This document shows, piece by piece, positions 19,450 through 27,863 of a stretch of DNA of 64,000 nt. Every line of letters starts with the position of its first letter. The first letter of the stretch is position 1. The position numbers and the translations under genes are program-made. This stretch comes from Nitrobacter winogradskyi. GTDB taxonomy: Bacteria; Pseudomonadota; Alphaproteobacteria; Rhizobiales; Xanthobacteraceae. Below the pieces are notes generated by a model. The model was given only the letters and a program-made list of their open reading frames with translations. It searched no databases and was not told the DNA's origin. The stretch spans positions 1-64,000 of the forward strand of contig NZ_BJNF01000027.1 of assembly GCF_006539545.1 (NCBI RefSeq). The letters are read 5' to 3'.

Positions 19450-20883
19450 ATGACACAGTTTGAATCCTCCCGCGCCACCATCCATATCGTCGGCGCCGGC
19501 CTCGCCGGCTCGGAAGCGGCCTGGCAGGTCGCGGATCAAGGCGTTCGGGTCGTGCTGCACGAGATGCGGCCGCACCGGATGACCGCGGCGCACCGGACCG
19601 ATGGCCTGGCGGAACTGGTCTGTTCAAATTCGTTCCGATCCGACGATGCTTCCAACAATGCGGTCGGACTCCTCCATGCAGAGATGCGCCGGCTGGGATC
19701 GCTGGTCATGCGCTGCGCCGATGCCAATCAGGTTCCGGCAGGCGGCGCGCTCGCGGTGGATCGCGACGGCTTTTCCGCCGCGGTCACCGAAGCTCTCGAC
19801 AACCATCCGCTGATCGAGATCGACCGTGCCGAGATCGACGGCCTGCCGCCGGCGGACTGGAGCAACGTCATCGTCGCCACCGGGCCGCTGACCTCGGCAC
19901 CTCTCGCGGCTGCGATCCGCGCACTGACCGACGAGTCCGCCCTCGCCTTTTTCGACGCGATCGCACCCATCGTCCATCGCGACTCCATCGATATGTCGAA
20001 AGCCTGGTTCCAGTCCCGTTATGACAAGGCTGGTCCGGGCGGCAGCGGCGCCGATTACATCAATTGTCCGCTGACCGAAGTGCAGTATCACGCCTTTGTG
20101 GACGCGCTGCTTGAGGGCGAGAAGGTCGACTTCAAGGACTGGGAGGCCGACACCCCCTACTTCGACGGCTGCCTGCCGGTCGAGGTCATGGCCGAACGCG
20201 GCCGGGAAACGTTGCGCTATGGTCCGATGAAGCCGGTCGGCCTCACCAATCCGCACTATCCCACGGTGAAGCCCTATGCCGTGATCCAGCTACGCCAGGA
20301 CAACAAGCTGGGCACACTTTACAATATCGTCGGCTTTCAGACCAAACTGAAGCATGGCGCGCAGACGCGGATCTTCCGCACGATTCCCGGCCTTGAAGGC
20401 GCGGAGTTTGCCCGCCTCGGCGGCCTGCATCGCAACACATTCCTGAACTCGCCAAAGCTTCTTGACGTCCGGTTGCGGCTGCGCGCCGAGCCACGGCTGC
20501 GCTTCGCGGGACAGATGACCGGATGCGAAGGTTACGTGGAATCCGCCGCTATCGGGCTACTCGCCGGACTCTACGCGGCAGCCGATGCACGATCATGCAC
20601 GCTTGAAGCCCCGCCGCAGACGACGGCGCTCGGCGCGCTGCTCGGCCACATCACGGGCGGCCACATCGAGACCATTGACGCTGGCCCCCGCTCGTTCCAG
20701 CCGATGAACATCAATTTCGGATTATTTCCCCCACTCGCCGATCCGCCAACCAGGAAGCCTGACGGCACGCGCCTGCGCGGCAACGAAAAGACGATCGCAA
20801 AGAAACAGGCGATCTGCGCGCGCGCGCTGTCGGATCTCGATCGCTGGATCGCGGATGCGCTTCGTCCGGCAGCCGCGGCATAG
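19450..20883 (+). CDS. trmFO: Methylenetetrahydrofolate-tRNA-(uracil-5-)-methyltransferase
   Basis: FAD- and folate-dependent enzyme making m5U54 (ribothymidine) in the T-loop of tRNAs, 477 residues. The dinucleotide-binding motif [19 protein letters not shown] lies at 11-29; [36 protein letters not shown] and [20 protein letters not shown] are family signatures, the latter containing the catalytic-region cysteine. The frame is open from 19420, but the ATG at 19450 is preferred since conservation begins just after it. The kinase-like gene follows 27 bases later. Confidence 0.95.
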   Translation: MTQFESSRATIHIVGAGLAGSEAAWQVADQGVRVVLHEMRPHRMTAAHRTDGLAELVCSNSFRSDDASNNAVGLLHAEMRRLGSLVMRCADANQVPAGGALAVDRDGFSAAVTEALDNHPLIEIDRAEIDGLPPADWSNVIVATGPLTSAPLAAAIRALTDESALAFFDAIAPIVHRDSIDMSKAWFQSRYDKAGPGGSGADYINCPLTEVQYHAFVDALLEGEKVDFKDWEADTPYFDGCLPVEVMAERGRETLRYGPMKPVGLTNPHYPTVKPYAVIQLRQDNKLGTLYNIVGFQTKLKHGAQTRIFRTIPGLEGAEFARLGGLHRNTFLNSPKLLDVRLRLRAEPRLRFAGQMTGCEGYVESAAIGLLAGLYAAADARSCTLEAPPQTTALGALLGHITGGHIETIDAGPRSFQPMNINFGLFPPLADPPTRKPDGTRLRGNEKTIAKKQAICARALSDLDRWIADALRPAAAA

Positions 20884-20910
20884 GTTCAACACGCTATCTC
20901 CAGGATTATC

Positions 20911-22011
20911 ATGCCCCTTCCGAAGCAGGACGCAGCATTCCTGTCCACGAACTGGACCGAAGGAGTCCTGCTGAAACGCGACGTGTTTTCGACGGTGGAG
21001 CGCGGGCGTTTTCGGACAACCTCCGGCGAGGCCGACGCGGTGCTGCGACGGCTGGATCAGGTGCCCTGGTGGTCGCATCTAGTCGCGCGGCATTTGTTCG
21101 AGCGTGAGCGCAAGGCGCTGACGCTCGCCCGCGATCTCGGCGTCGGTCCACGGCTGTTGTGGAGCGGACGTAGCGCGTTGCTGCGAGACTTCATCGATGG
21201 CGTGGCGCTGCATCTCGCGAGACCCCACGGCGACCTGTCCTACTTCCGCTCGGCCAAGGCAGCGCTGCGCAAGCTGCATCGCGCCGGCATCTGCCACAAT
21301 GATCTTGCCAAGGAGCAGAACTGGCTGCGCGGCAGCGACGGCAACGCCTACCTGACGGACTTCCAGCTTGCTGCATGTTTCAAACGGCGATCGCGCCTGT
21401 TTCGCATCGCGGCTTACGAAGACCTGCGGCATCTTCTCAAGCACAAGCGCACCTATGCGCCGGACGCCCTGACGCCGCGTGAGCGCAGAGTGCTCGAGCG
21501 CAAGTCGGTCATCGCGCGTATATGGCTGATGACCGGAAAAAAGGTCTACCAGGCCATCACGCGCGGCCTGTTCAGTTTCACCGACCGCGAAGGCGGCGGC
21601 CGACGTCTCGTCAACGACGCTCCCGTGCTGGTCGCGCGCATCAGGGAAAATCCCGCGGTGCGCGACGCCGCCATTGTCGCCTTCGCTGACCGCCGCAGCG
21701 GCGTCGGGCTTTACGCCTTTGTCGAGGCGGACCTGCCCGGACTCGAAGCGCGATTGCGCTCCGCGCTTGCCGCGGCAGGCGAGCCGAAACCTCCCGAGCA
21801 CATCCAGGTCGTTGCGCGCCTTCCACGCGGCGCAGCCGGCAAGGTGCGCACCGAAATCCTGCAACTCATCGCCATGAATCAGATCGACCTGATCGAGCCG
21901 TTGATCACGAGTCCCGCGGATCGCGAGTTCTTGCGCGGTATCCTGGAGAGCCGAAAAAACCTGCGCGACCGTTTCAATTTCGAATCGACCGATCGGGCCC
22001 TGCCGACCTGA
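20911..22011 (+). CDS. Kinase-like protein fused to an ANL-superfamily C-terminal domain
   Basis: Protein of 366 residues with two parts. Residues 60-160 form an aminoglycoside/lipopolysaccharide-kinase-like fold with catalytic loop H129-N-D131-L-A-K134-E-Q-N137 and metal loop D150-F-Q. Residues 241-320 resemble the mobile C-terminal subdomain of AMP-forming synthetases: IRENPAVRDAAIVAFADRRSGVGLYAFVEA, then LPRGAAGKVRTEIL with Lys311 where the catalytic lysine sits. No adenylation core is present. Family members are usually annotated as serine/threonine kinases; the true substrate is unknown. It lies 27 bases after trmFO and is convergent with the squalene-synthase-fold gene. Confidence 0.75.
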   Translation: MPLPKQDAAFLSTNWTEGVLLKRDVFSTVERGRFRTTSGEADAVLRRLDQVPWWSHLVARHLFERERKALTLARDLGVGPRLLWSGRSALLRDFIDGVALHLARPHGDLSYFRSAKAALRKLHRAGICHNDLAKEQNWLRGSDGNAYLTDFQLAACFKRRSRLFRIAAYEDLRHLLKHKRTYAPDALTPRERRVLERKSVIARIWLMTGKKVYQAITRGLFSFTDREGGGRRLVNDAPVLVARIRENPAVRDAAIVAFADRRSGVGLYAFVEADLPGLEARLRSALAAAGEPKPPEHIQVVARLPRGAAGKVRTEILQLIAMNQIDLIEPLITSPADREFLRGILESRKNLRDRFNFESTDRALPT

Positions 22012-22017
22012 ATATGT

Positions 22018-22878
22018 TCAACCGCGAAATGCCTTCGAGCGTGACGCCCGCCACATGATCCACAGGATGCGCAGCCGCGACACCGGCCTTGGCATAAAGG
22101 GATTGATGTCAGCGCCGCCGACATCGTCCAGTGCGCGTCGCACAAGCGCGAGCGGAAGATAGACACCGCGAGACTCTGGCGGCAGATCGGACAGCAGGCC
22201 CAACGCCGCCTTCAGATGCGGTCGCGCCTCATTCGCCAGTCCGCCAATGGCCGCGCGAACCGGGGGCGTATCCCGGCCCGTGAACATCTGTTCCAGATCG
22301 GCGCCGTGCTGCTCCAGCAACGTGAGCGGCACATAAGACTGCCGCCGCGAAGCGTCGAAACCGAAGTTCGCGATCACCCGCGCCATACCGCTGGCGAGAC
22401 CGGCGTGTCGGGCGAGATGATCCGTCTGCTCCGGCCGCTGTCCGATGATACGCGATGAGAGCGAGAACAGCGCGCACGACGTATCAGCCAGATACTGTTC
22501 CAATGCCGCCATGTCCGGCATCGGATCGTTGTAGAGATCGAACTGATGCGCCTCGATCAGTCGCCGCAACAACTCGACCGGGAGATCGTGATCCCGGATC
22601 GCGAGCAGGAGTTCCGCCGCGACCGGATTGCCTTCAACGCCGCCATGCCCCGCGCCCGCGAGCATATCCATCCACCATTGCAGGCGGACTTCTCCCGCCA
22701 ACGGCTGGGTGATCTGCTCTCTGACCCTGACGATCTCGACATTGAAAGCATAAAGCGCGAGCAGCGCGCGGCGGCAACGGAGCGGCGCGAACAACGTCGT
22801 GGCATAGCTGCCGAAGTCGTGAGTGCGCACTAGTTCCGCACAGAACGCCGCGGACGTGTTCTTTGTTGTATCGTTCAT
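22018..22878 (-). CDS. Squalene/phytoene synthase-fold protein, probable NDUFAF6-like complex I assembly factor
   Basis: A 286-residue all-helical member of the squalene/phytoene synthase superfamily. The two aspartate-rich catalytic motifs of true synthases are degraded: the first reads ALYAFNVEIVRVRE and the second HAGLASGMARVIANF, with no DxxxD in either. It is thus unlikely to condense prenyl diphosphates. Alphaproteobacterial members of this type group with mitochondrial NDUFAF6. The gene directly upstream is an NDUFAF3-like gene, which strengthens that reading. The ATG at 22878 is chosen over 22938 because the extra 20 residues lie in a tandem-repeat region. Confidence 0.8.
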   Translation of the reverse strand: MNDTTKNTSAAFCAELVRTHDFGSYATTLFAPLRCRRALLALYAFNVEIVRVREQITQPLAGEVRLQWWMDMLAGAGHGGVEGNPVAAELLLAIRDHDLPVELLRRLIEAHQFDLYNDPMPDMAALEQYLADTSCALFSLSSRIIGQRPEQTDHLARHAGLASGMARVIANFGFDASRRQSYVPLTLLEQHGADLEQMFTGRDTPPVRAAIGGLANEARPHLKAALGLLSDLPPESRGVYLPLALVRRALDDVGGADINPFMPRPVSRLRILWIMWRASRSKAFRG

Positions 22879-22930
22879 AACACCGCAATCACGCGCGCCA
22901 AGGAGCACATCGATATGACGGTCGCCATAA

Positions 22931-23050
22931 TACAGCAACCGACGCCATCAGGCGCTGCCTCGACCTCGCGGTTGTCATGGTACGGCAATCAGTGCCATCA
23001 GGCGCTGTCGAAACGATGAGGCTATCATGCCACGGCTATCAGCGCCGCCG
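22931..23050. repeat. 50-bp tandem duplication at the 3' end of the NDUFAF3-like gene
   Basis: The segment containing GCCATCAGGCGCTG begins at 22944 and again at 22994, exactly 50 bases apart, with a third diverged unit overlapping the gene's last codons at 23044. The preceding part also repeats (TACAGCAACCGAC, TACGGCAATCAGT, CACGGCTATCAGC). It appears that the last codons and stop of the NDUFAF3-like gene were duplicated about two and a half times into the gap before the NDUFAF6-like gene. Confidence 0.75.
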
Positions 23051-23411
23051 CCACCCTGCGCCGCTCGCCCAGCATGATGTTGTAAGTGCGGATCGCCGGA
23101 CCCGTGAGCATGGTGTCCACGCCGATGCTCACGCGACGCAGAGCCGTGCGCAGTTCGGGAGGAACAAGCCACACATCTGTTCCGGTACCGATCAACAACG
23201 TGTCGATGGCAGCCGAGCCCTCGAACACGCGCGCCAGCGCATGACGGTCGATGTCATCCGCTCGCGCTACGGGCCACGCCCATACACCGTCCGGCAGGCA
23301 AAGCAGCGAGCCGCGATGCGACATTGTATCGAAGCGAAAGCCGCCGTTGCCATAGGCCTCGATCGCGGCGGGCCGCGGAAGATGCGGCACCTCCGGTGGG
23401 ACAGCGCTCAC
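23025..23411 (-). CDS. Mth938-like domain protein (NDUFAF3/DUF498 family)
   Basis: A 128-residue protein of the Mth938/DUF498 family, which includes the mitochondrial complex I assembly factor NDUFAF3. The core reads IEAYGNGGFRFDTMSHRGSLLCLPDGVWAWPV, then DTLLIGTGTDVWLVPPELRTALRRVSIGVDTMLTGPAIRTYNIMLGERRRVAAALIAV. Its start overlaps the stop of secF by four bases (ATGA, 23408-23411), so it is translationally coupled to the Sec accessory complex. The NDUFAF6-like gene follows. Linkage of NDUFAF3-type genes with secDF is a recurring alphaproteobacterial arrangement. Confidence 0.9.
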   Translation of the reverse strand: MSAVPPEVPHLPRPAAIEAYGNGGFRFDTMSHRGSLLCLPDGVWAWPVARADDIDRHALARVFEGSAAIDTLLIGTGTDVWLVPPELRTALRRVSIGVDTMLTGPAIRTYNIMLGERRRVAAALIAVA

Positions 23412-24484
23412 GGCTTCGCTGGTTTCGCGGACTTGGCCAGCTTCTCGGACTTGTCAGGCTTTTCGGGCTTCGCCAGCTTTTCGGGTTTGGCCGGCTTTTC
23501 CTCGACATCGGCGCGGCTCTCGCCCACGCCGAGATAAATCAGGATCGGAGCCGCGATGAAGATCGAGGTGTAGGTGCCGACCAGCACCACGCCGAACGTC
23601 ATCACCGCGGTGAAGCTGTGGATCGCAGGTCCACCGAACAGCAGCAAAGCGAGCAGCGCCAGCGTCACCGTGACGTGCGTGATGATCGAGCGCGAAAGCG
23701 TCGAGTTGATCGATGCGTTGAGCAGTTCGGGCATCGGCATTTTCTTGTAACGCCGGAGGATCTCGCGGATCCGGTCGTAGATGACGACCGTGTCGTTCAG
23801 CGAGTAGCCGAGAATTGTCAAAAGCGCCGCAATGCTGGTGAGGTCGAAGTCGACCTGCGAGATCGACATGAAGCCGATCGTCAGCACGATATCGTGCACG
23901 TTGGCGATCATCGCGCCGAGCGCGAACTGCCACTCGAACCGGAACCAGAGATAGACCAGAATGCCGATGATCGCCAGGATCAGACCGATCATGCCGTAAG
24001 CAAGCAATTCGCCGGACACGCGAGGTCCGACGACCTCGACCCGGCGATAGTTGACGGTTTCGCCCAACGCGCCGCGCACCTTCTGCACGGCTTCCTGCTG
24101 CGCGGCGTCTCCGCCCGGCTGCTCGGCGACGCGGATCAGCACTTCGGTCGGGCCGCCGAACTGCTGAAGCTGGACCTCGCCCAGATCGAGCTTGCTCAGC
24201 GTTGCGCGCATGCCCGCGATGTCAACCTCGCCAGACTTCGCTTGCACCTCGAGCAGCGTGCCGCCCTTGAAATCGATGCCGAAATTCAGGCCATGCGTGA
24301 AGAACAACGTGATCGCGACGATCGAAAGCACGGCGGAAATCGGAAAGCTGATGCGACGGAAGCGCGTGAAATCGAACTTCGTGTCGTCCGGAACGATCCG
24401 CAGCGACGGCAGCAGGCCGAAGCAGCTGACGATGGTCAGTACAACGATGAGGGCACCGAGCCCGATCAAAATCCATTGAGTCAC
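23408..24484 (-). CDS. secF: Protein translocase subunit SecF
   Basis: Inner-membrane subunit of the SecDF proton-driven export accessory complex, 358 residues. It has the RND-like six-helix layout: an N-terminal helix, the periplasmic P4 region with FGIDFKGGTLLEV, then AYGMIGLILAIIGILVYLWFRFEWQFALGA, GYSLNDTVVIYDRIRE and STLSRSIITHVTVTLALLALLLFGG. The last 30 residues are an unusual Lys/Pro/Glu repeat tail (KPAKPEKLAKPEKPDKSEKL). It lies 16 bases after secD and overlaps the NDUFAF3-like gene. Confidence 0.96.
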   Translation of the reverse strand: MTQWILIGLGALIVVLTIVSCFGLLPSLRIVPDDTKFDFTRFRRISFPISAVLSIVAITLFFTHGLNFGIDFKGGTLLEVQAKSGEVDIAGMRATLSKLDLGEVQLQQFGGPTEVLIRVAEQPGGDAAQQEAVQKVRGALGETVNYRRVEVVGPRVSGELLAYGMIGLILAIIGILVYLWFRFEWQFALGAMIANVHDIVLTIGFMSISQVDFDLTSIAALLTILGYSLNDTVVIYDRIREILRRYKKMPMPELLNASINSTLSRSIITHVTVTLALLALLLFGGPAIHSFTAVMTFGVVLVGTYTSIFIAAPILIYLGVGESRADVEEKPAKPEKLAKPEKPDKSEKLAKSAKPAKP

Positions 24485-24500
24485 AGCCGGCTCCGCGTCA

Positions 24501-26099
24501 TCAGATCGGCACGGTTTGCGGCCGCTTCCAGCGCACCCACGTCGCGACGATCAGCCGGGTCACCTCGAAGGCGGTGAACACCGTTGTAATGATGCCGATG
24601 CCGAACGTCACCGCAAAGCCGCGAACAGGACCGGTGCCGATATAGAACAGCACGGCGGCGGCTATGAAGGTCGTGATGTTGGAATCCAGAATCGTCGCCA
24701 GCGCTCGTTTGAAACCGGCGTCGATGGCCGAAATCGCGGTGCGACCGGCGCGCAGTTCCTCGCGGATGCGCTCGTAGATCAGCACGTTCGAGTCCACGGC
24801 AATGCCCACCGTCAGAACGATGCCGGCTATACCGGGCAGCGTTAGCGTCGCGTTCAACAACGACAGCACTCCGAAAATCATGGCGACGTTGATGGCGACC
24901 GCGATATTCGCGATCACTCCGAAAAACCGGTACGTCAGCAGCATGAACAGGATCACCATGATCGAGCCGACATAGGCGGCAAGCTCGCCCTGTTCGATCG
25001 AATCCTGTCCGAGGCCAGGTCCGACGGTGCGCTCCTCGATGATCGTCAGCGGCGCGGGCAGCGCGCCGGCGCGCAGCAGAATCGCGAGGTCATTGGCCTC
25101 CTGCACCGTGAAATTACCGGAGATCTGACCCGAACCGCCGGTAATCGGCTCGCGGATGACGGGCGCCGAGATCACCTCATTGTCAAGGATGATGGCGAAC
25201 GGCTGTCCGACGTTTTCGGTCGTCGCCTGCGCGAATTTTCTCGCGCCATTGCTGTTGAAGCGGAACGTCACGATCGGCTCGCTGGTTCGCGAATCGAATC
25301 CCGGCTGGGCGTCGGTCAAATCGCCGCCGGAGACGAGCACCTGCTTCTTGACGACGTAAGGCGTCTTGGGCGCCTGCGAACTCATCAGCACTTCGGAATC
25401 GGCAGGCACCCGGCCCTGCGTGGCCTGATCAGCCGGAATGCTGGAATCGACCATGCGGAAGTCCATCTTGGCGGTCTTGCCGAGGATTTCCTTCAGCCGT
25501 GTCGGGTCCTGCAATCCCGGCACCTGCACCAGAATGCGGTCGGCGCCCTGACGCTGGATCAACGGCTCGACGGTGCCGAGTTCGTTGACGCGCTTTTCGA
25601 TGATCTGAATCGACTGTTCGACCGACTGGCGGATGCGATCGGTGACGGCGGCCTGCGGCACGGTCATGCGGATCACGCCGTCCGCGCTGGTGACTTCGAG
25701 GCTGCGCTGGCCGCTGGAGCCGAGCAGACCTCCCAGCGGCTGCGACAGCTCACGCAGTTTGCCCAGCGCGGTCTGGAATTCCTCTTCCTTGCTGATGCGG
25801 ACCTCGACGGCGCCGTTCTTGACCGCAAGGCCGGTATAAGCGATCCGGGCGTCGCGCAGCGTCTTGCGCGCATCATCGCGAACCTGATCGAGCTTCTCCT
25901 TCTTGACGTAGTTGGAATCGACCTCAAGCAGCAGATACGAGCCGCCCTGGAGATCAAGTCCGAGCACGAGGTGACGCTGCGCCCATTTCGGCCATGTCTT
26001 GACCTGCGCCTCCGGAAAGAAATTCGGTACGGCGCACAGGCAGATCGCGAGAGCGGTCACGATGATCGCCAGCGCCTTCCACCGCGTAAAGTACAGCAT
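24501..26099 (-). CDS. secD: Protein translocase subunit SecD
   Basis: Partner of SecF in the proton-motive-force-driven step of Sec export, 532 residues. Landmarks are the N-terminal helix, LVLGLDLQGGSYLLLEVD, the P1 head region, ANDLAILLRAGALPAPLTIIEERTVGPGLGQDSI, and the RND core GIAGIVLTVGIAVDSNVLIYERIREELRAGRTAISAIDAGFKRALATILDSNITTFIAA. The order yajC-secD-secF is conserved; the gaps to yajC (44 bases) and secF (16 bases) indicate one transcript. Confidence 0.97.
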   Translation of the reverse strand: MLYFTRWKALAIIVTALAICLCAVPNFFPEAQVKTWPKWAQRHLVLGLDLQGGSYLLLEVDSNYVKKEKLDQVRDDARKTLRDARIAYTGLAVKNGAVEVRISKEEEFQTALGKLRELSQPLGGLLGSSGQRSLEVTSADGVIRMTVPQAAVTDRIRQSVEQSIQIIEKRVNELGTVEPLIQRQGADRILVQVPGLQDPTRLKEILGKTAKMDFRMVDSSIPADQATQGRVPADSEVLMSSQAPKTPYVVKKQVLVSGGDLTDAQPGFDSRTSEPIVTFRFNSNGARKFAQATTENVGQPFAIILDNEVISAPVIREPITGGSGQISGNFTVQEANDLAILLRAGALPAPLTIIEERTVGPGLGQDSIEQGELAAYVGSIMVILFMLLTYRFFGVIANIAVAINVAMIFGVLSLLNATLTLPGIAGIVLTVGIAVDSNVLIYERIREELRAGRTAISAIDAGFKRALATILDSNITTFIAAAVLFYIGTGPVRGFAVTFGIGIITTVFTAFEVTRLIVATWVRWKRPQTVPI

Positions 26100-26143
26100 C
26101 GAGATAACTCGTCAGATTCGAGGAATGATCACCCGAGAATCAC

Positions 26144-26560
26144 CTAGCTCGCCGCGGTGTCGTCCCTGGAGCCATTTCCTTTAGCGCCATCGCCCTTGGC
26201 GGCTCCTTTTGCCAGTTCGCCTTTGGTCGATTCACCTTTGGCCGGCTCGCCCTTCGCGCGAACGATCGAAATCATCTGTCGCATCTGCCGCACCCGGACG
26301 CCATCAGCGATTTCGAACTCGATCTGCTCGTCATCCACCACCTTGGTGACTTTTCCGACCAGGCCGCTCGATGTGATGGCGGTGTCACCACGACGAATGT
26401 TCTTCACCAGTTCGGCGTGCTCTTTCGCCTTCTTCTGCTGGGGCCGGATGATCAGGAAGTACATGATGATGAAGATCAACGCGAACGGCAGCAGCGACAT
26501 CAACAGGCTGTTGGCGTCGCCGGAGCCGGCGGCCTGAGCAAAGGCAGGGGTAATGAACAT
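26144..26560 (-). CDS. yajC: Preprotein translocase subunit YajC with a Lys/Gly-rich tail
   Basis: Small single-span membrane protein associated with SecDF, 138 residues. One TM helix (LLMSLLPFALIFIIMYFLIIRP) is followed by the QQKKAKEHAELVKNIRRGDTAITSSGLVGKVTKV domain. The last 35 residues are a degenerate KGE/AKG repeat. Two starts are possible: 26569 (ATG one base after AAGGA) and 26560; the latter has the AAGGA at a proper distance of nine bases and begins the usual MFITPAFAQ sequence, so it is preferred. Confidence 0.95.
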   Translation of the reverse strand: MFITPAFAQAAGSGDANSLLMSLLPFALIFIIMYFLIIRPQQKKAKEHAELVKNIRRGDTAITSSGLVGKVTKVVDDEQIEFEIADGVRVRQMRQMISIVRAKGEPAKGESTKGELAKGAAKGDGAKGNGSRDDTAAS

Positions 26561-26747
26561 TCGGGCCATTCCTTGGGATCAGACCGGCATGAGCACAGAG
26601 TCGGGCCGATCAAGAGCAAATTCGCGCGGACTATAACGGCCACGGTCCCAATTGCAACGCCGCCAGACCCTTGATCGAGCCACATTATTCCGCAGCTTGC
26701 AGGAGCCAGGTCGCCCCGCTAAGGGTGCGCGCTCGGGAAAGACAAAG

Positions 26748-27722
26748 ATGGCCAGAAAGTCGCGGAAAACCAGCCTTCGAAAGACCCCTCTCAAAACATC
26801 GGGGGCCCGCTCCAGTTCTCGGGCCGGCGTGACAAAACGTCCGAAAGCGGCCGCGAGGCGAGATGCCGCGGACCGGATCGCCCGCGCTCTAGAAACGATC
26901 GCCGCCGCCATGACCGCCGCCTCAGAGCAGATCGACAATCACGCCGTCATGACCCACGCCGACGCCTTCGTCTGGCATCCTGACGGGCGATTGACGCCGG
27001 TTCCGCAGGTCAGCCGCGTCGATCTCGGCCTGCTCAGGGGCATCGACCGGATGCGCGATATCCTGATGGAGAACACCCTCCGCTTTGCCAGGGGTCTGCC
27101 CGCGAACAACGCCCTGCTCTGGGGTGCGCGCGGCATGGGCAAGTCGTCGCTGGTGAAGGCGGCACATGCCAGCGTCAACGTCGAGGCCGGCGGACGGCTC
27201 AAGCTGATCGAAATTCACCGCGAGGACATCGAGAGCCTGCCCGGCCTGATGGAACTGCTTCGCTCATCCGGGTTTCGTTTCATCGTTTTCTGCGACGACC
27301 TCTCCTTCGACGGCAATGACGCCTCATACAAATCGCTGAAGGCCGCTCTCGAAGGCGGCATCGAGGGACGGCCCGACAACGTCATCCTGTACGCGACGTC
27401 AAACCGCCGTCATCTGCTGGCCCGCGACATGATCGAGAACGAGCGATCGACGGCGATCAATCCCGGCGAGGCCGTCGAGGAAAAGGTTTCGCTGTCCGAC
27501 CGCTTCGGCCTCTGGCTCGGCTTTCACCGCTGTAGCCAGGATGAGTATCTCGCAATGGTGCGCGGCTATTGCTCCCACTTCGGCATCAGGCTCGACGATG
27601 CCGAACTGGAGCGGGAGGCGCTGGAATGGTCGGCCACGCGCGGCTCGCGTTCCGGTAGGGTTGCCTGGCAGTTCACGCAGGAGCTTGCAGGGCGGCTCGG
27701 TGTGCGGCTCGCGGCGAAATAG
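26748..27722 (+). CDS. DUF815-family AAA+ ATPase
   Basis: Protein of 324 residues. The first 50 residues are a basic, Ser/Arg-rich extension (possibly nucleic-acid-binding). The ATPase core has Walker A GARGMGKSS, Walker B FIVFCDDLSF and sensor-like YATSNRRHLLARDM; the C-terminal lid ends WQFTQELAGRLG. DUF815 proteins are a widespread AAA+ group without an assigned substrate. It is divergent from yajC and convergent with the LysM/M23 gene, sitting in its usual place within the tat-sec cluster. The ATG at 26748 follows GGGAAAGAC; the longer frame from 26652 is not supported. Confidence 0.88.
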   Translation: MARKSRKTSLRKTPLKTSGARSSSRAGVTKRPKAAARRDAADRIARALETIAAAMTAASEQIDNHAVMTHADAFVWHPDGRLTPVPQVSRVDLGLLRGIDRMRDILMENTLRFARGLPANNALLWGARGMGKSSLVKAAHASVNVEAGGRLKLIEIHREDIESLPGLMELLRSSGFRFIVFCDDLSFDGNDASYKSLKAALEGGIEGRPDNVILYATSNRRHLLARDMIENERSTAINPGEAVEEKVSLSDRFGLWLGFHRCSQDEYLAMVRGYCSHFGIRLDDAELEREALEWSATRGSRSGRVAWQFTQELAGRLGVRLAAK

Positions 27723-27863
27723 CCTTCAAGCTTGTTATGCGGATATAGCGCGGCACGAGTTGATACGCTGCTGATCCGGAGTCGTCTCACGCGCCGAGGT
27801 TGTTAAGGTTCCGGATCAGCGGAGCATCGCAAGCGCGACGCACCGCCTCCGGGGCATCCAGCC

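Noticed and set aside
23324-24577. 417-codon open frame opposite secF
   Set aside because: The product is an extreme Arg/Asp/Gln/His repeat typical of antisense frames; secF is clear on the other strand.
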